Below are positions 1-8,721 of a stretch of 64,000 bases of DNA, piece after piece. The notes beneath the pieces are model-generated. The model ran no database searches, was not told the origin of the DNA, and saw only the letters and a list, made by a program, of their open reading frames with translations. Numbering within the stretch: position 1 is the first letter of the stretch; the number at the start of each line of letters is the position of its first letter. Source of the DNA: an uncultured Prevotellaceae bacterium (lineage in GTDB: Bacteria; Bacteroidota; Bacteroidia; Bacteroidales; Muribaculaceae); contig ONQS01000011.1 in assembly GCA_900320055.1 (NCBI GenBank), positions 28,085 through 92,084 of the forward strand, given 5' to 3'. The position numbers were made by a program, and so were the translations under genes.

Positions 1-1
1 A

Positions 2-3000
2 GTTGCCTATGGTACTGCCAAGAAGACCTCCTACACTGGTTCGGCCGAGGCTGTATCCAACAAGAAACTGGAGTTGCGTCCTGTGACCGACGCTACCAAG
101 GCCCTCGAGGGTAACGTAGCCGGTCTGCAGGTTACCAGCGCATCGGGCCAGCCCGGTTCGTCGCCCAACATCCAGATTCGTGGTTACGGCTCTATCAACG
201 CTTACAGCACCCCGTTGTATGTTGTTGATGGTGCACCCTTTGACGGCAACCTGAGTTCAATCGCTCCCTCGGACATCGAGTCGATGACTGTCTTGAAGGA
301 CGCTAGTGCTGCCGCTCTGTATGGTGCCCGTGGTGCCAACGGTGTTGTGATGATCACCACCAAGAAGGGTGTTGAGGGCCGCAGCAACATCATGTGGCGT
401 TCGACCTTCGGTTGGTCATCACGTGCCACCAAGCGCTACCAGCATGTTGACCAGAAGGAGTATGTTCAGCTCGTGTATGAGGCTCTGCGCAACCAGGCTA
501 TTGACAATGGTAATAGCTGGAGTGATGCTGAGGCCATCGCCCGTGCCGGCCTGAGCGGCCAGTTGGGTGGCGAGCAGTACAACCCCTTCAAGAATTACAG
601 CTGGGATCAGTTGATTGACCCCGCTACTGGTTACGTTCGCGAGGATGCCAAGAGCGCCTGGGACGAGGACTGGTATGACAGCGTTATCCGCAAGAACGCC
701 TTCCGTCATGAGCACCAGTTGCAGGTGACCGGCGGTAGCGAGCACGCACAGTACATGATGTCGTTGGGTTACCTGAATGAGGACGGTATCCTGAAGACCA
801 CCAACTATGAGCGTTACACCGGCCGTGCCAACATCACGAGCCAGATCACTGACTGGTTGGGTGCTAACATCAACGCTTCGTTGGCCCACTCGGTAAGCAA
901 CTTCAGCGACTATGACGGTACCAGCACTTCTAACCCCTGGTACACCGCACAGTTCATCAACCCGCTGCTGCCTGTTTACTTGAAGGACATCAACGGTAAC
1001 ACCGTATATGACAGCGATGGTAACATCCAGTATGACTGGGGTGAGGCAACTCCCAATGGTACCCGTCCCGGTTCGTTGAGCGACTTCTCGTCGCTGGGTA
1101 TGCTGATGCTCGATAAGGCCGACACCAAGCGTGACGTTGCTGGCCTGCGCACCGGTCTGGTGCTGGGTAGCGACCTGGCCAAGTACGGCTGGCGTCAGGG
1201 CTTGAAGCTGGCTGTGAACTTCAGCATGGACTATGTGAACCGCAACTACATGCGCTACATGAACTCGCAGCACGGTAACCAGGCTAACGCCGGTGGTCTG
1301 CTGGAGAAAACCAATAGCCGCACCCAGAGCTACACCTTCAACCAGTTGCTGACTTGGGACCGCTCCTTCGGTGATCACACCATCGGCCTGTTGCTGGGTC
1401 ACGAGTGGTATGCTTACCAGTACAGCTACCTGCTGGCTGGCAAGACCAACCTGGTTGACGGCATCTTTGAGTTGCGTCCCGCAACCACACTGCTCGAGGC
1501 TGACTCTTATACCGACAATTACCGCATCCACTCATGGTTCGGTCGTGCCAACTATAACTTCGCTGGCCGCTACTTCCTGAGTGCTTCGCTGCGTCAGGAT
1601 GCTTCCTCGCGTTTCCACCCCGATCACAATAAGGGTACCTTCTGGAGCGTTGGTGCCAACTGGCGTGTATCTGGTGAGAAGTTCATGCAGAACGTGGGTT
1701 GGGTAAACAACCTGTCTGTAAAGGCCAGTTACGGTGAGCAGGGTAACGATATGCTCCAGACCTATTATGCATGGCAGTCACTGTATGACCTGAGCTACAG
1801 CAACGCTACCAACATCGGTGCGCTGATCTCTTCGCTCGAGAACCAGAACGTATCTTGGGAGAAGAGCCAGAACTTCAATGCTGGCTTCGACGCTATCCTG
1901 TTCAACCACCGCTTGCAGTTGAACGTTGACTTCTACAACCGTCTGACCAAGAACATGCTGCTTAACCGTCCCATGGCATTGTCGACCGGTTTCACCGGCT
2001 TCATGGACAACGTGGGCGACATGCGCAACCGTGGTGTTGAGGCTTCACTGCGCATCACCCCCGTCCGCACTGCCGACTTTGAGTGGAACATCACTGCAAT
2101 GGCTACCCACAACAAGAACAAAGTCATCAAGCTGACTAAGGAGGCTCCCGAGCTGATCAGCGGTGTTCGCGTGATCAAGGAAGGTATGCCCATCTACACC
2201 TATTATATGGCTAAGAGTGCCGGTGTTGACCCCTCGAACGGTCATTCACTGTACTGGGCATATGAGAAGGACGACGACGGCAACATGGTTCCTGGCACTG
2301 AGTATATCACCGATAGCTACTCGGTTGCTAACACCTGCAAGTACTACCTGGGCAGCCGTCAGGCTGACATCTTTGGTTCACTGGGAACTGACTTCAGCTG
2401 GAAGGGTCTGACCCTGAGCGTGCTGACTACCTATTCGCTGGGTGGCAAGGTTTATGACGGCCTGTACCAGAGCGATATGAACCTGTGGTACCTGAGCTCG
2501 ACCTGGAACAAGAACGCTATGCGCCGTTGGCAGAAGCCCGGTGACGTGACCGACGTTCCTCGCTCGACCATCGCTGAGTCGATTGCTGCCAACGACCGCT
2601 TCCTGATTGATGCTAGCTACTTCGCTATCAAGAACATCACTTTGGCTTACGCTCTGCCCAACAACTGGATCAGCAAGCTGGGTATGACCGGTGCCCGTAT
2701 CTTCGGTTCGGTCGACAACCTGGCTCTCTTCACCCACCTCGATGGTATGGATCCCCAGTACAACTTCAGTGGTGGTACCGATTATGAATACAGCCCCAAC
2801 AAGACCTACACCGTAGGTATCGAGCTGAACTTTGGTAAGGCATATGCCGCTCCTGCTCCCGCAGTGAACGTGAACGCTCTGAACAGCCAGATCAACGACC
2901 TGCGCGCTCAGCTCGCTGACGCTCAGGGTGCCGCTGCCGACGCCAACAGCCGTCTGGCTCAGCTGCAGGGTGACCTCGACGCCGCTAACCGCGCTCTGGC

Positions 3001-3388
3001 CAACTGCCGCAACGACCTGAATGCTGCCAAGAATGCCGCTCCCAAGGTGGTTGACAACAGCAAGCAGTACATGAACATCCTGGTTCACTTCCCCAAGAGT
3101 GGTACCGCAATCACTGCCGACCAGCGTGCCAACGTTGAGCGCGTGGCTGCTTATCTGAAGAGCCATCCCGAGGCAACCTGCGTTATCAAGGGTTATGCTT
3201 CGCCCGAGGGCAAGGAAGAGGTGAACATCAAGCTCGCTAACGGCCGTGCCGCCAGCGTGAAGGATATGCTCGTCAAGAAGTATGGTATCGCTGCCAACCG
3301 CATCAACGCCGCTGGCCAGGGTATCAGCAACATGTTTGACGAATTGAGCTGGAACCGTGTTTCCATTTGCGAAATCATTGTTAAGTAA
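2..3388 (+). CDS. SusC/RagA-type TonB-dependent outer-membrane receptor with C-terminal OmpA-like domain (5' end outside window)
   Basis: The gene is open from the left edge in frame 2 and begins inside the plug region (VAYGTAKK, then [10 protein letters not shown] and [10 protein letters not shown]), so the signal peptide, carboxypeptidase-like domain and TonB box lie outside. SusC proteins are 22-strand barrels that import glycans or peptides using TonB energy, with a SusD lid; the SusD gene follows directly. The barrel ends near nt 2850. The usual SusC would stop there, but this protein continues through an alanine-rich heptad coiled coil (about nt 2870-3040) into an OmpA-family domain (about 3050-3385: [39 protein letters not shown]). 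The extension has close relatives in the other two SusC genes of this window. The substrate cannot be told: no glycosidase or regulator gene is adjacent. Confidence 0.93.
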   Translation, partial: VAYGTAKKTSYTGSAEAVSNKKLELRPVTDATKALEGNVAGLQVTSASGQPGSSPNIQIRGYGSINAYSTPLYVVDGAPFDGNLSSIAPSDIESMTVLKDASAAALYGARGANGVVMITTKKGVEGRSNIMWRSTFGWSSRATKRYQHVDQKEYVQLVYEALRNQAIDNGNSWSDAEAIARAGLSGQLGGEQYNPFKNYSWDQLIDPATGYVREDAKSAWDEDWYDSVIRKNAFRHEHQLQVTGGSEHAQYMMSLGYLNEDGILKTTNYERYTGRANITSQITDWLGANINASLAHSVSNFSDYDGTSTSNPWYTAQFINPLLPVYLKDINGNTVYDSDGNIQYDWGEATPNGTRPGSLSDFSSLGMLMLDKADTKRDVAGLRTGLVLGSDLAKYGWRQGLKLAVNFSMDYVNRNYMRYMNSQHGNQANAGGLLEKTNSRTQSYTFNQLLTWDRSFGDHTIGLLLGHEWYAYQYSYLLAGKTNLVDGIFELRPATTLLEADSYTDNYRIHSWFGRANYNFAGRYFLSASLRQDASSRFHPDHNKGTFWSVGANWRVSGEKFMQNVGWVNNLSVKASYGEQGNDMLQTYYAWQSLYDLSYSNATNIGALISSLENQNVSWEKSQNFNAGFDAILFNHRLQLNVDFYNRLTKNMLLNRPMALSTGFTGFMDNVGDMRNRGVEASLRITPVRTADFEWNITAMATHNKNKVIKLTKEAPELISGVRVIKEGMPIYTYYMAKSAGVDPSNGHSLYWAYEKDDDGNMVPGTEYITDSYSVANTCKYYLGSRQADIFGSLGTDFSWKGLTLSVLTTYSLGGKVYDGLYQSDMNLWYLSSTWNKNAMRRWQKPGDVTDVPRSTIAESIAANDRFLIDASYFAIKNITLAYALPNNWISKLGMTGARIFGSVDNLALFTHLDGMDPQYNFSGGTDYEYSPNKTYTVGIELNFGKAYAAPAPAVNVNALNSQINDLRAQLADAQGAAADANSRLAQLQGDLDAANRALANCRNDLNAAKNAAPKVVDNSKQYMNILVHFPKSGTAITADQRANVERVAAYLKSHPEATCVIKGYASPEGKEEVNIKLANGRAASVKDMLVKKYGIAANRINAAGQGISNMFDELSWNRVSICEIIVK

Positions 3389-3396
3389 GATTAATC

Positions 3397-3506
3397 AGTT
3401 TTTAGTTTTAAGTTTTTAGTTTTAAGTAATATTACCTTATTGACTATTCAATTTCAGGCGATACTAGCTGTACTTAAAACTTAAAACTTACAACTTACAA
3501 CTAAAA
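3397..3506. repeat. Imperfect inverted repeat of AGTTTTTAGTTTTA units between susC and susD
   Basis: The left arm at 3397-3428 repeats TTTTTAGTTTTAAG twice. The right arm at 3471-3506 is built of the complementary ACTTAAAACTTA-type units. The arms can fold into a long AT-rich hairpin in the mRNA between the stop of the SusC gene and the start of the SusD gene. A related but diverged repeat lies between the susC and susD genes at 41.6 kb. Structure is seen; any role in differential expression is inference. Confidence 0.7.
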
Positions 3507-3518
3507 CAAGATACAAAC

Positions 3519-5066
3519 ATGAAAAAGATATTTAAATATTTGTTTATTGGGATGTTTGGCGTGCTCTGCCTCTCGTCATGCTCTAGCGACTTGCTGGAGA
3601 CCGAGCCCACCGACAAGATGTCGGGTTCAACCTTCATGAGCGACGCCACCAAGGCCCTCATCCCCCTGAACGGTATCTACCGCTCGATGTACACTGCTGG
3701 CTGGTCCACCACCGGTAACACTCACCAGTGCTTCGGTATCAGCGCCTATAACCTGATGGGCGAGGTCATGGGTGACGACTTCATCATGGGTGCCCAGGGT
3801 TCAGGCTGGTTCTGGTTCGACGCTGCCTATAATGTAAAGGGCCGTTTCACCAGCAGCTCATGGCGCAGCTATGACCTGTGGATGGCCTACTACACCTGGA
3901 TTGCTAACGCTAACTATATCATCGCTGCCGAGGAGACCATGGAAGGCTCCAGCGAGGATGTTGGCTACGTAATCGGTCAGGCTTATGCCATCCGTGCCTA
4001 CAGCTACTTCATGTTGGCACAAACCTTTGCACGCAACTACAACTTCAGCAACGATCCCTGTGTGCCCATTTACAATGAGCCCACTATGACCACCACCACC
4101 GGTCAGCCCCGCTCGACCGTGGCTCAGGTGTATGAGCAGATCGACAATGACATCAACAAGGCTATTGAGTTGCTGGCCAAGAGCCCTGCTCAGCGTCATC
4201 CCAGCCACATCAGCTATGCTGTGGCTCTGGGTCTGAAGTCCCGCATCGCCCTCGTCGAGGAGAAGTGGGGTGAGGCCCTGGACGCTGCCCAGAAGGCTAT
4301 CGCCGCCAGTGGCAAGAGCATTCAGACTGTTGATGCCAGCGCATTTGCTCCCAACAAGGCTAACTTCATCAACTCTGTTGGCCAGGGTAACGTGATGTGG
4401 GGTGCTCAGATCGTCAGCGATCAGGCTGGTATGTATGCTTCGTTGATGACCCACATGAGTGGCACCGCCCCCTATGGCGAGCGTGCTCCCAAGGAAATCT
4501 CAAGCTGGCTGTATGGCAAGATGCGTAGCACCGATGCACGTCGTGCTTGGTGGAATCCTGCCGAAGGCTACCTGCAGAAGAAGTTTGAGTTCTCCAACTC
4601 CCAGACCTGGGAAGCCGACTACATCTGGATGCGCGTTGAGGAGATGTACCTCAATGCTGCCGAGGCCGCTTGTATGAGTGGTAATGACGCTCTGGCCAAG
4701 GAGTACCTGATGGCTTTGATGAGCAAGCGTGATCCCAATTACAGCACCAACAAGACTGGTACCGCACTGGGTAATTTGACTACCGATGAGACCGGTTCGC
4801 TGCGCGAGGAGATCCTGATCCAGCGTCGTCTGGAGCTGTGGGGCGAGGATGGCCGTATCTACACTATCCGTCGTCTGCACCAGGGCTTCGTGCGTCCCAG
4901 CGAGTATGGTTGGCCCGATGGTCTGCTGCTGCCTACCCACCAGAAAGCTATGAAGGATCCCGCCAGCTACCTGTGGGTACTGACCATTCCTCAGGCCGAG
5001 TTTGACGGCAATGAGAACATGGACATTAACAAGGATCAGAACCCCGTTGGTGACTATCCCGAGTAA
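3519..5066 (+). CDS. SusD/RagB-family surface lipoprotein
   Basis: This 515-residue protein has a lipoprotein signal (MKKIFKYLF, lipobox LCLSSC, then SSDLLETEP) and the SusD N-terminal hallmark LLETEPTDKMS. SusD lipoproteins sit on the outer leaflet, cap the SusC barrel and bind the incoming ligand with a tetratricopeptide-rich fold. The C-terminal part contains the characteristic EEILIQRRLELWGEDGR segment of the family. It lies 130 bp after the SusC gene, so the two should form one uptake complex and one transcript. Length is normal for the family. The ligand is unknown. Confidence 0.94.
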   Translation: MKKIFKYLFIGMFGVLCLSSCSSDLLETEPTDKMSGSTFMSDATKALIPLNGIYRSMYTAGWSTTGNTHQCFGISAYNLMGEVMGDDFIMGAQGSGWFWFDAAYNVKGRFTSSSWRSYDLWMAYYTWIANANYIIAAEETMEGSSEDVGYVIGQAYAIRAYSYFMLAQTFARNYNFSNDPCVPIYNEPTMTTTTGQPRSTVAQVYEQIDNDINKAIELLAKSPAQRHPSHISYAVALGLKSRIALVEEKWGEALDAAQKAIAASGKSIQTVDASAFAPNKANFINSVGQGNVMWGAQIVSDQAGMYASLMTHMSGTAPYGERAPKEISSWLYGKMRSTDARRAWWNPAEGYLQKKFEFSNSQTWEADYIWMRVEEMYLNAAEAACMSGNDALAKEYLMALMSKRDPNYSTNKTGTALGNLTTDETGSLREEILIQRRLELWGEDGRIYTIRRLHQGFVRPSEYGWPDGLLLPTHQKAMKDPASYLWVLTIPQAEFDGNENMDINKDQNPVGDYPE

Positions 5067-5101
5067 AATTGATGTTTAATCTCATTAACTAATTGAATAT
5101 T

Positions 5102-5932
5102 ATGAAATTAGGTAAATATATTTTAGGATTGGCTCTCGTTGCCGCCAGCTTGACCAGCTGCGATCAGGACAATATCGGTGCCATCTATGAGCCCACTGTA
5201 GCCAATATCTCCTTTATGACCGCTGAGCCGAGCACTGTTGTGACCAAGGCATCCAGCATTGAGATTCCCGTGGCTCTATCGCGTGCTATCAAGAACGGTA
5301 GTTACACTGCCAATGTTACGCTTACCGATGCACCTGCCAATGTATCACTCAAGAGCAATCAGGTAACCTTTGCCGACGGCGAGGGTATTGCCTATGCTAC
5401 TGTTGTGTTCAATGAGATGGAGCCGGGTGAGACTTATACCGCAAAGGTTAGCCTCTCAGAAGCCGATGTCAAGACTGCCAACACCGAGTTTGGTGAGCAG
5501 TTAGCGACATCTACAGTATCTGTTATGTGCGACTTCAACTGGATTGATGCCGGCACTTGCGACCTGTATGACTTTACATGCGCTATGTTTGGTCTCCCTG
5601 CACCCACCGAGGCAAAGGGTGTTAAGGTTATCCAAGGTGAGCGTTCCAACGTTTATCGCATCCTTGATCCCATGGAGGCTCTCTTCCCTGGCGATCCCGA
5701 TAACGATCATGACTACCTCGAGTTCACTCTGACCGATGGCAAGATGAGTTTCACCGAGGGCTTCCACGTGAGCTACTGGGGCTACTACATCTACTATGTG
5801 CCCAGCCAGTATGGCAGCTACTGCTTTGTTAACGACGACGGCAACACCCACGACTTCAACTTCCTGTTGAATGACAAGGATGGTGGTCTGTACAGTGGTG
5901 GCCGCTTGGTAATTGTTTATCCTGGCAACTGA
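5102..5932 (+). CDS. Surface lipoprotein accompanying the SusC/SusD pair
   Basis: This 276-residue protein begins at the ATG at 5102; an in-frame TTG at 5093 is a less likely start. It has a lipoprotein signal (MKLGKYILGLALVAASLTSC). The N-terminal half is a beta-rich module of about 100 residues (from ISFMTAEPS to YTAKVSLSEAD) resembling the Calx-beta/DUF-type immunoglobulin folds found in SusE/F-like and other surface glycan-binding lipoproteins. The C-terminal half is aromatic (FHVSYWGYYIYYVPSQYGSYC), as expected for a binding surface. It is the last gene before a strong terminator and 35 bp after susD, so it is probably a third component of the same uptake system. Family membership below this level is not recognised. 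Confidence 0.7.
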   Translation: MKLGKYILGLALVAASLTSCDQDNIGAIYEPTVANISFMTAEPSTVVTKASSIEIPVALSRAIKNGSYTANVTLTDAPANVSLKSNQVTFADGEGIAYATVVFNEMEPGETYTAKVSLSEADVKTANTEFGEQLATSTVSVMCDFNWIDAGTCDLYDFTCAMFGLPAPTEAKGVKVIQGERSNVYRILDPMEALFPGDPDNDHDYLEFTLTDGKMSFTEGFHVSYWGYYIYYVPSQYGSYCFVNDDGNTHDFNFLLNDKDGGLYSGGRLVIVYPGN

Positions 5933-5971
5933 TCACTGCAAGTTCTTAACTAGAACATAATCTACTACCGC

Positions 5972-6011
5972 AAGGGTGGGCGCTCCCGCAACTGGGATGG
6001 CGCCCACCCTT
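5972..6011 (+). terminator. Strong intrinsic-type terminator of the first Sus operon
   Basis: A perfect 12-bp inverted repeat, AAGGGTGGGCGC (5972-5983) with GCGCCCACCCTT (6000-6011), encloses a loop that itself contains TCCC/GGGA pairing. It follows the last gene of the operon by 40 bp. Confidence 0.8.
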
Positions 6012-6033
6012 CGTCAATGGGTGTCCCATTATG

Positions 6034-6083
6034 TCATAATTTCCCAAATGTGGGTCAAAAACATCACTTTTGGGAAATTATGA
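6034..6083. repeat. Palindromic repeat copy 1, at the 3' side of the ATPase gene
   Basis: Perfect 15-bp arms TCATAATTTCCCAAA (6034-6048) and TTTGGGAAATTATGA (6069-6083) enclose a 20-nt loop containing GTCAAAAACAT. The same element recurs in the same orientation at 7576-7619 and 7627-7667, on the far side of the ATPase gene. It lies 7 bp from the ATPase stop codon and may also act as its terminator. Confidence 0.85.
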
Positions 6084-6089
6084 AAGACT

Positions 6090-7505
6090 TTACGAGTTAA
6101 ACAGGTCATCGAGAGTGACCTCGTTTTGCACAATTCCTGAGTGTTTGTTGGGCAAAATCCCATAGGTGGTAATCATCGTGATCACGGGAGCCTTCCGGGT
6201 CTTGGTTTCGGCTATGAACCATGCCATGCGGTCACGCAACAGCATCTCATAGTCCCTATCAATCATGTACCGATTAACCGAAAACTTCATTTCACACAGA
6301 TTGATGATGCGGTCGGCTCGGTCAATGACCATATCAATCTGGTAATGGTGCTCTGCATTATTGCTGCGCCATGAACTGGTGGCAGTGGCGATACCGCCAA
6401 TACTGAGGCTTTGTTTGATCTGTGGTAGGTGCAGCATGCACAGCAGTTCAAAGCTAAATCCTTGCCACGCCCTCACTTGCGGGGAATTCATGTTATGCTC
6501 CCACCAATGTTCATCCTGGCTACGGTCATTTGCGACAAATTGAAGATAGAATAAAGTATAGAAGTCAGTAAGCCGATAGATGACATTCTTTTTTTTGGAA
6601 CCAAATGAAGAGTATCCCAGGATGAAGTCGCACCGCTCGAGATGGTTGAGGGTGCGGGTCAATCCACTGCCAGTGATATTCAACTGCTGGCTGATTTCCT
6701 GTCGTGTCATGCCCTGGCGTTTACTGGAAAGTGCTTTTACCACATCAATATATTGATTGGCGTTCTTGAATAAGGACAGATATAATTCGCCAAACTCTTC
6801 ACGCAACTCTGCATTCTTGTGGAAGTAGAGTCGGTCTATGTTCTGCATGAGGCTGTTGCCTGGGCGTATAAGACTCAAGTAATAGGGGACTCCACCCATG
6901 GCCATATAGCACTGGGCTATCTGGAAACGGTCCCATCGACATCCCAGTGCTTCAAGATACTCTTCGGTCTCGGCAAGTGTGAAGGGTCGCAGATATATCC
7001 GACAGGTGATGCGGTTGTGCAATCCGCCCGTGTTGTATATGAGTTTATCGGTCATCCATGATGTGGCCGAGCCGCAGGCAATCAGGCAGATGTCATCTTG
7101 TGCTGCCGCCCATCCGTTCCAGAAGTTTTCCAGAGCATTGACAAAGTCGCTCTTGGCCTTGTCCATCCATGGCATTTCATCAATAAAGACGATTTTGCGG
7201 CCCGAGCGCCGTTCTAGCAGTTGGCGCAGGTGCCTAAAAGCCTCCATCCAATTATTCACGGACGGGGCAAAAGATGTCTTGCCATATTGCTGCAATGCCA
7301 ATGCAAAATTCTCGAGTTGTTGTCGTGTTGTGATCCCTCGCACTCCAACATAACTGAAAGCATACTTATCACGTGTGAATTGGCGCACCAGGAATGTCTT
7401 GCCGATGCGACGTCGTCCATAGACGATGACAAACTCTGACCGATTAGACTCACAACAGCGCTTCAACTCGGCTATTTCTTGTTTTCTTCCGATTAATTTA
7501 TTCAT
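6090..7505 (-). CDS. AAA-type ATPase with C-terminal DUF234-like nuclease-fold domain
   Basis: This 471-residue protein belongs to the archaeal-ATPase/DUF234 group that is multiplied in many Bacteroidales genomes. Visible parts are Walker A GRRRIGKT (30-37), Walker B KIVFIDE (104-110), a STAND-like segment GSATSWMTDKL, a winged-helix region TRQEISQQLNITGSGLTRTL (about 267-286) and a C-terminal domain with D391/D395 and ECEMKF-type E405-x-K407 (IDMVIDR, then CEMKF), a pattern that fits a PD-(D/E)xK nuclease fold. The ATG at 7505 follows a good promoter on the same strand. The gene stands alone and carries short palindromic repeats on both sides. Its biological role in the family is not established; nuclease activity is inference. 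Confidence 0.88.
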   Translation of the reverse strand: MNKLIGRKQEIAELKRCCESNRSEFVIVYGRRRIGKTFLVRQFTRDKYAFSYVGVRGITTRQQLENFALALQQYGKTSFAPSVNNWMEAFRHLRQLLERRSGRKIVFIDEMPWMDKAKSDFVNALENFWNGWAAAQDDICLIACGSATSWMTDKLIYNTGGLHNRITCRIYLRPFTLAETEEYLEALGCRWDRFQIAQCYMAMGGVPYYLSLIRPGNSLMQNIDRLYFHKNAELREEFGELYLSLFKNANQYIDVVKALSSKRQGMTRQEISQQLNITGSGLTRTLNHLERCDFILGYSSFGSKKKNVIYRLTDFYTLFYLQFVANDRSQDEHWWEHNMNSPQVRAWQGFSFELLCMLHLPQIKQSLSIGGIATATSSWRSNNAEHHYQIDMVIDRADRIINLCEMKFSVNRYMIDRDYEMLLRDRMAWFIAETKTRKAPVITMITTYGILPNKHSGIVQNEVTLDDLFNS

Positions 7506-7528
7506 AAATAGTTTGTTATGTTGTGTGG

Positions 7529-7560
7529 CAAAGGTAAATCAAATATATTTCACATGCAAA
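7529..7560 (-). promoter_or_regulatory. Promoter of the ATPase gene
   Basis: On the minus strand TTTG (7560-7557) is followed after exactly 20 nt by TACCTTTG (7536-7529), a full match to the Bacteroidetes -33/-7 pattern. The leader to the ATG at 7505 is about 20 nt. Confidence 0.75.
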
Positions 7561-7575
7561 ATATTTTGTTGATAT

Positions 7576-7667
7576 TTTACCAAATGTGTGTCAAAAACAT
7601 TACTTTTGGGAAATTATGAAATTTATTTTTTCCCAAATGTGGTTCAAAAACATTACTTTTGGGAGAA
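7576..7667. repeat. Palindromic repeat copies 2 and 3, upstream of the ATPase gene
   Basis: Two tandem copies lie at 7576-7619 and 7627-7667. Each contains CCAAATGTG, GTCAAAAACAT or TTCAAAAACAT, and ACTTTTGGGA in the same order as the copy at 6034-6083. Copy 2 has a weakened left arm (ACCAAA), copy 3 a changed right flank (GGGAGAAAA). Confidence 0.85.
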
Positions 7668-7774
7668 AATTCCGCATGGTGCGGCGGGAGGCGCATTCCG
7701 ACAGTTTTAGAGCCGAAAAACTACCCATTAGCAGTAGCAAATGGACACTAACAGAAAAAAAGTCGGTTTTTTTT

Positions 7775-7802
7775 GAAACTTTTTGGGGTGGTTGTGCGTC
7801 TA
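7775..7802 (+). promoter_or_regulatory. ECF-sigma-like promoter of the DUF2807 gene
   Basis: GAAAC (7775-7779), 17 nt, then CGTCTA (7797-7802) matches the general -35/-10 layout of extracytoplasmic-function sigma promoters. No TAnnTTTG box is seen in this gap. The start codon follows 35 bp later. The rest of 7670-7837 shows no other structure. Confidence 0.5.
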
Positions 7803-7837
7803 TAGTATAGAGATTAACAATTAAAGAAAGATAAGAT

Positions 7838-8698
7838 ATGAAGAAGGTATTGGTAATGAGCCTTGTGGCTCTGGTGGTGATGACGATGTCGTCATGCCTG
7901 CATGTGAAATTCGGTGAGAATGGCTGGTCGCTGATCAACAAGGCTGGTCACAGCAACAATACGCCCACACAGGTGCATCAGGTGAGCAAAGTGACTCAGA
8001 TGGAGGCCTTTGACGAAATCGACGTAGCTGGCCCGTTCAATGTGATTCTGGAGCAGGGTCAGGCCACTACGGTGCGCGTCGACGGCACCGTAGACCAACT
8101 CGGTAACATGACCATCTATGTGAAGGATGGTGATCTGGTCATCGACATGAAGGAGGACATGGTGGATGCCAGCAAGTTCTTTGATGGATTGAGGGTGTTT
8201 GTGTCCTCACCTATGGTCAAGAGCATCGAGGTTGACGGTTCAGGATCATTGACGGCTCCAAAGGCTTTGGCCGTCAACGATATGAATCTGGAAGTGTCTG
8301 GCTCGGGCGATATCACGCTGGCACAACTCACCTGCAAGGGTCTGGACATTGAGGTCGCTGGCTCTGGCAATGTGATGACGGGTCTTGTCCAGGCCGATGC
8401 AGTGAAAAACTCGATTGCCGGCTCGGGCGGCATTGAGTTGACAAGTGTGGTCTGCAATGCAGTGAAAAACTCGATTGCCGGCTCGGGCGACATTGAGTTG
8501 GCAAGTGTGGTCTGCAAGGAAGTGAAAAACTCGATTGCCGGCTCGGGCGACGTCAGGCTCAACAACCTGAATGTGGATCACGTGAGCACGTCGATTGCCG
8601 GCTCGGGCGATGTGATACTGCGCGGCACGGTAGGCAGCCACAGCGAGGAAATCGCCGGCAGCGGCAGGGTGGATGTTTCGGGAATTAAAAGCAAATGA
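7838..8698 (+). CDS. DUF2807 (head GIN domain) lipoprotein with internal tandem repeats
   Basis: This 286-residue exported lipoprotein (MKKVLVMSLVAL, lipobox TMSSCLHV) carries the putative auto-transporter adhesin head domain DUF2807, a right-handed beta-solenoid recognised by recurring GSG turns (DGSGSL, VSGSGDI, VAGSGNV, IAGSGDV). The domain starts about residue 55 (FDEIDVAGPFNVILEQG). Between residues about 188 and 247 three nearly identical 20-residue rungs (VKNSIAGSG core) are encoded by three 60-bp DNA repeats, so the solenoid has grown by recent duplication. The function of the family is unclear; members are often linked to envelope stress or adhesion. It meets the next gene tail to tail with only 23 bp between. 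Confidence 0.88.
   Translation: MKKVLVMSLVALVVMTMSSCLHVKFGENGWSLINKAGHSNNTPTQVHQVSKVTQMEAFDEIDVAGPFNVILEQGQATTVRVDGTVDQLGNMTIYVKDGDLVIDMKEDMVDASKFFDGLRVFVSSPMVKSIEVDGSGSLTAPKALAVNDMNLEVSGSGDITLAQLTCKGLDIEVAGSGNVMTGLVQADAVKNSIAGSGGIELTSVVCNAVKNSIAGSGDIELASVVCKEVKNSIAGSGDVRLNNLNVDHVSTSIAGSGDVILRGTVGSHSEEIAGSGRVDVSGIKSK
8400..8579 (+). repeat. Three 60-bp in-frame tandem repeats
   Basis: Units begin with AGTGAAAAACTCGATTGCCG at 8400, 8460 and 8520; the first two differ at only a few bases, the third diverges in its second half. A fourth, weaker unit (TCGATTGCCGGCTCGGGCGA) begins near 8590. Period is exactly 20 codons. Confidence 0.92.
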
Positions 8699-8721
8699 TC
8701 AGGAATGTCGCATTCGGCAGG

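Noticed and set aside
419-1531. Long minus-strand open frame (370 codons) inside the first SusC gene
   Set aside because: It is antisense to a clear SusC frame and its protein is a valine/glutamine-rich artefact of codon bias. The same applies to long antisense frames inside other SusC genes (34856-36256, 37794-39590, 39717-41459).
8400-8640. CRISPR-like direct repeats
   Set aside because: The repeats are in frame, have no unique spacers and encode solenoid rungs.
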